Source of the DNA: Clostridiales bacterium
Lineage (GTDB): Bacteria; Bacillota; Clostridia; Oscillospirales; QAMX01
NCBI GenBank assembly: GCA_012514045.1
Contig: JAAZBA010000188.1
Coordinates: 1 to 15,233 of the forward strand
DNA length: 15,233 nt
Reading direction: 5' to 3'
The notes beneath the pieces are model-generated. The model had not been told where the DNA came from. It saw only the letters and a list, made by a program, of their open reading frames with translations, and did no database searches. This document shows, piece by piece, positions 14,944 to 15,233 of the stretch (its first letter is position 1; every line of letters starts with the position of its first letter). Made by a program: the position numbers and the translations under genes.

Positions 14944-15233
14944 ATGGGAAAGAAAAAGAGGAAAAATAAAGTCGGTTCAGGCGTCATATTTCTGAGAGCT
15001 CTCCTGGCGTCTGTAATTGTAATACTGATAGTATTCATCGGCGTGTTCGCCTATGCCGGAACCATCCTATACAAACAGGAGGGCTGCTACCCCGGGGTAA
15101 AGGTCGAGGGCATAGATGTGGAGGGCATGACAAAAAGTGAGATCAGCGCCATGCTGGAGGATCGTACAGACGAGATCCTCGACTCCAAGAAGGTAGAGAT
15201 CGAGCTTGACGGCAAAGTTACCGTTGTGACCTC
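14944..15233 (+). CDS. Membrane-anchored VanW / PG_binding_4-type envelope protein (3' end beyond window)
   Basis: The frame is open from ATG 14944 to the window edge, giving the first 96 residues. GGGAG lies 6 nt before the start. A lysine/arginine-rich N-terminus (MGKKKRKNK) is followed by one membrane helix at about 14-38. The exposed part starts with YPGVKVEGIDVEGMTKSEI, the opening typical of the PG_binding_4 domain that precedes either a VanW domain or a YkuD L,D-transpeptidase domain in Firmicutes. Which catalytic or binding module follows cannot be decided without the rest of the gene. It is transcribed divergently from the MBL operon. The likely role is at the cell wall, by family knowledge only. 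Confidence 0.75.
   Translation, partial: MGKKKRKNKVGSGVIFLRALLASVIVILIVFIGVFAYAGTILYKQEGCYPGVKVEGIDVEGMTKSEISAMLEDRTDEILDSKKVEIELDGKVTVVT

Overview
The window looks like a chromosomal segment from an anaerobic, low-oxygen Firmicute (Clostridia, probably an Oscillospiraceae/Ruminococcaceae-type gut or sediment organism). This is inferred from three things: a complete six-subunit Rnf complex in the clostridial gene order C-D-G-E-A-B, clear Shine-Dalgarno sites and sigma-A type promoters, and moderate GC with AT-rich promoters. No rRNA, tRNA, CRISPR array, insertion sequence or phage gene is visible, and coding density is very high; the longest non-coding stretches are about 200 bp and are filled by promoters.

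Layout. (1) 1-5626, minus: one giant ORF (at least 1875 residues, C-terminus cut by the window edge). It combines a transglutaminase-like N-terminal region, DUF4011, an SF1 helicase, a Vsr/MTES_1575-type nuclease domain and DUF3320. This is the architecture of the single-gene Hhe antiviral helicase-nuclease. It has its own extended -10 promoter and a TTG start. (2) 5748-11832, minus: a tightly packed eight-gene unit, rnfCDGEAB, then a 113-residue single-pass membrane protein of unknown function, then a Cof-type HAD phosphatase, closed by a strong intrinsic terminator. Gaps run from 4-8 nt overlaps to 19 nt. (3) 12037-12654, plus: a stand-alone CYTH-domain (triphosphate tunnel) protein with a perfect-consensus promoter, divergent from rnf. 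(4) 12651-14739, minus: a three-gene operon of a membrane-anchored ComEC-like metallo-beta-lactamase-fold hydrolase, a DUF3006 protein and a radical SAM/SPASM protein, converging on the CYTH gene with a 4-nt overlap inside a terminator hairpin. (5) 14944-end, plus: the start of a membrane-anchored VanW/PG-binding-type envelope protein, divergent from the operon in (4).

How it works together. The Rnf complex couples ferredoxin oxidation and NAD+ reduction to ion export and is the energetic core of the window. The two genes behind it are translationally coupled to it, but their roles are not known. The helicase-nuclease is a separate transcription unit and the main accessory or defence candidate. 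The MBL/DUF3006/radical SAM operon is the least understood group.
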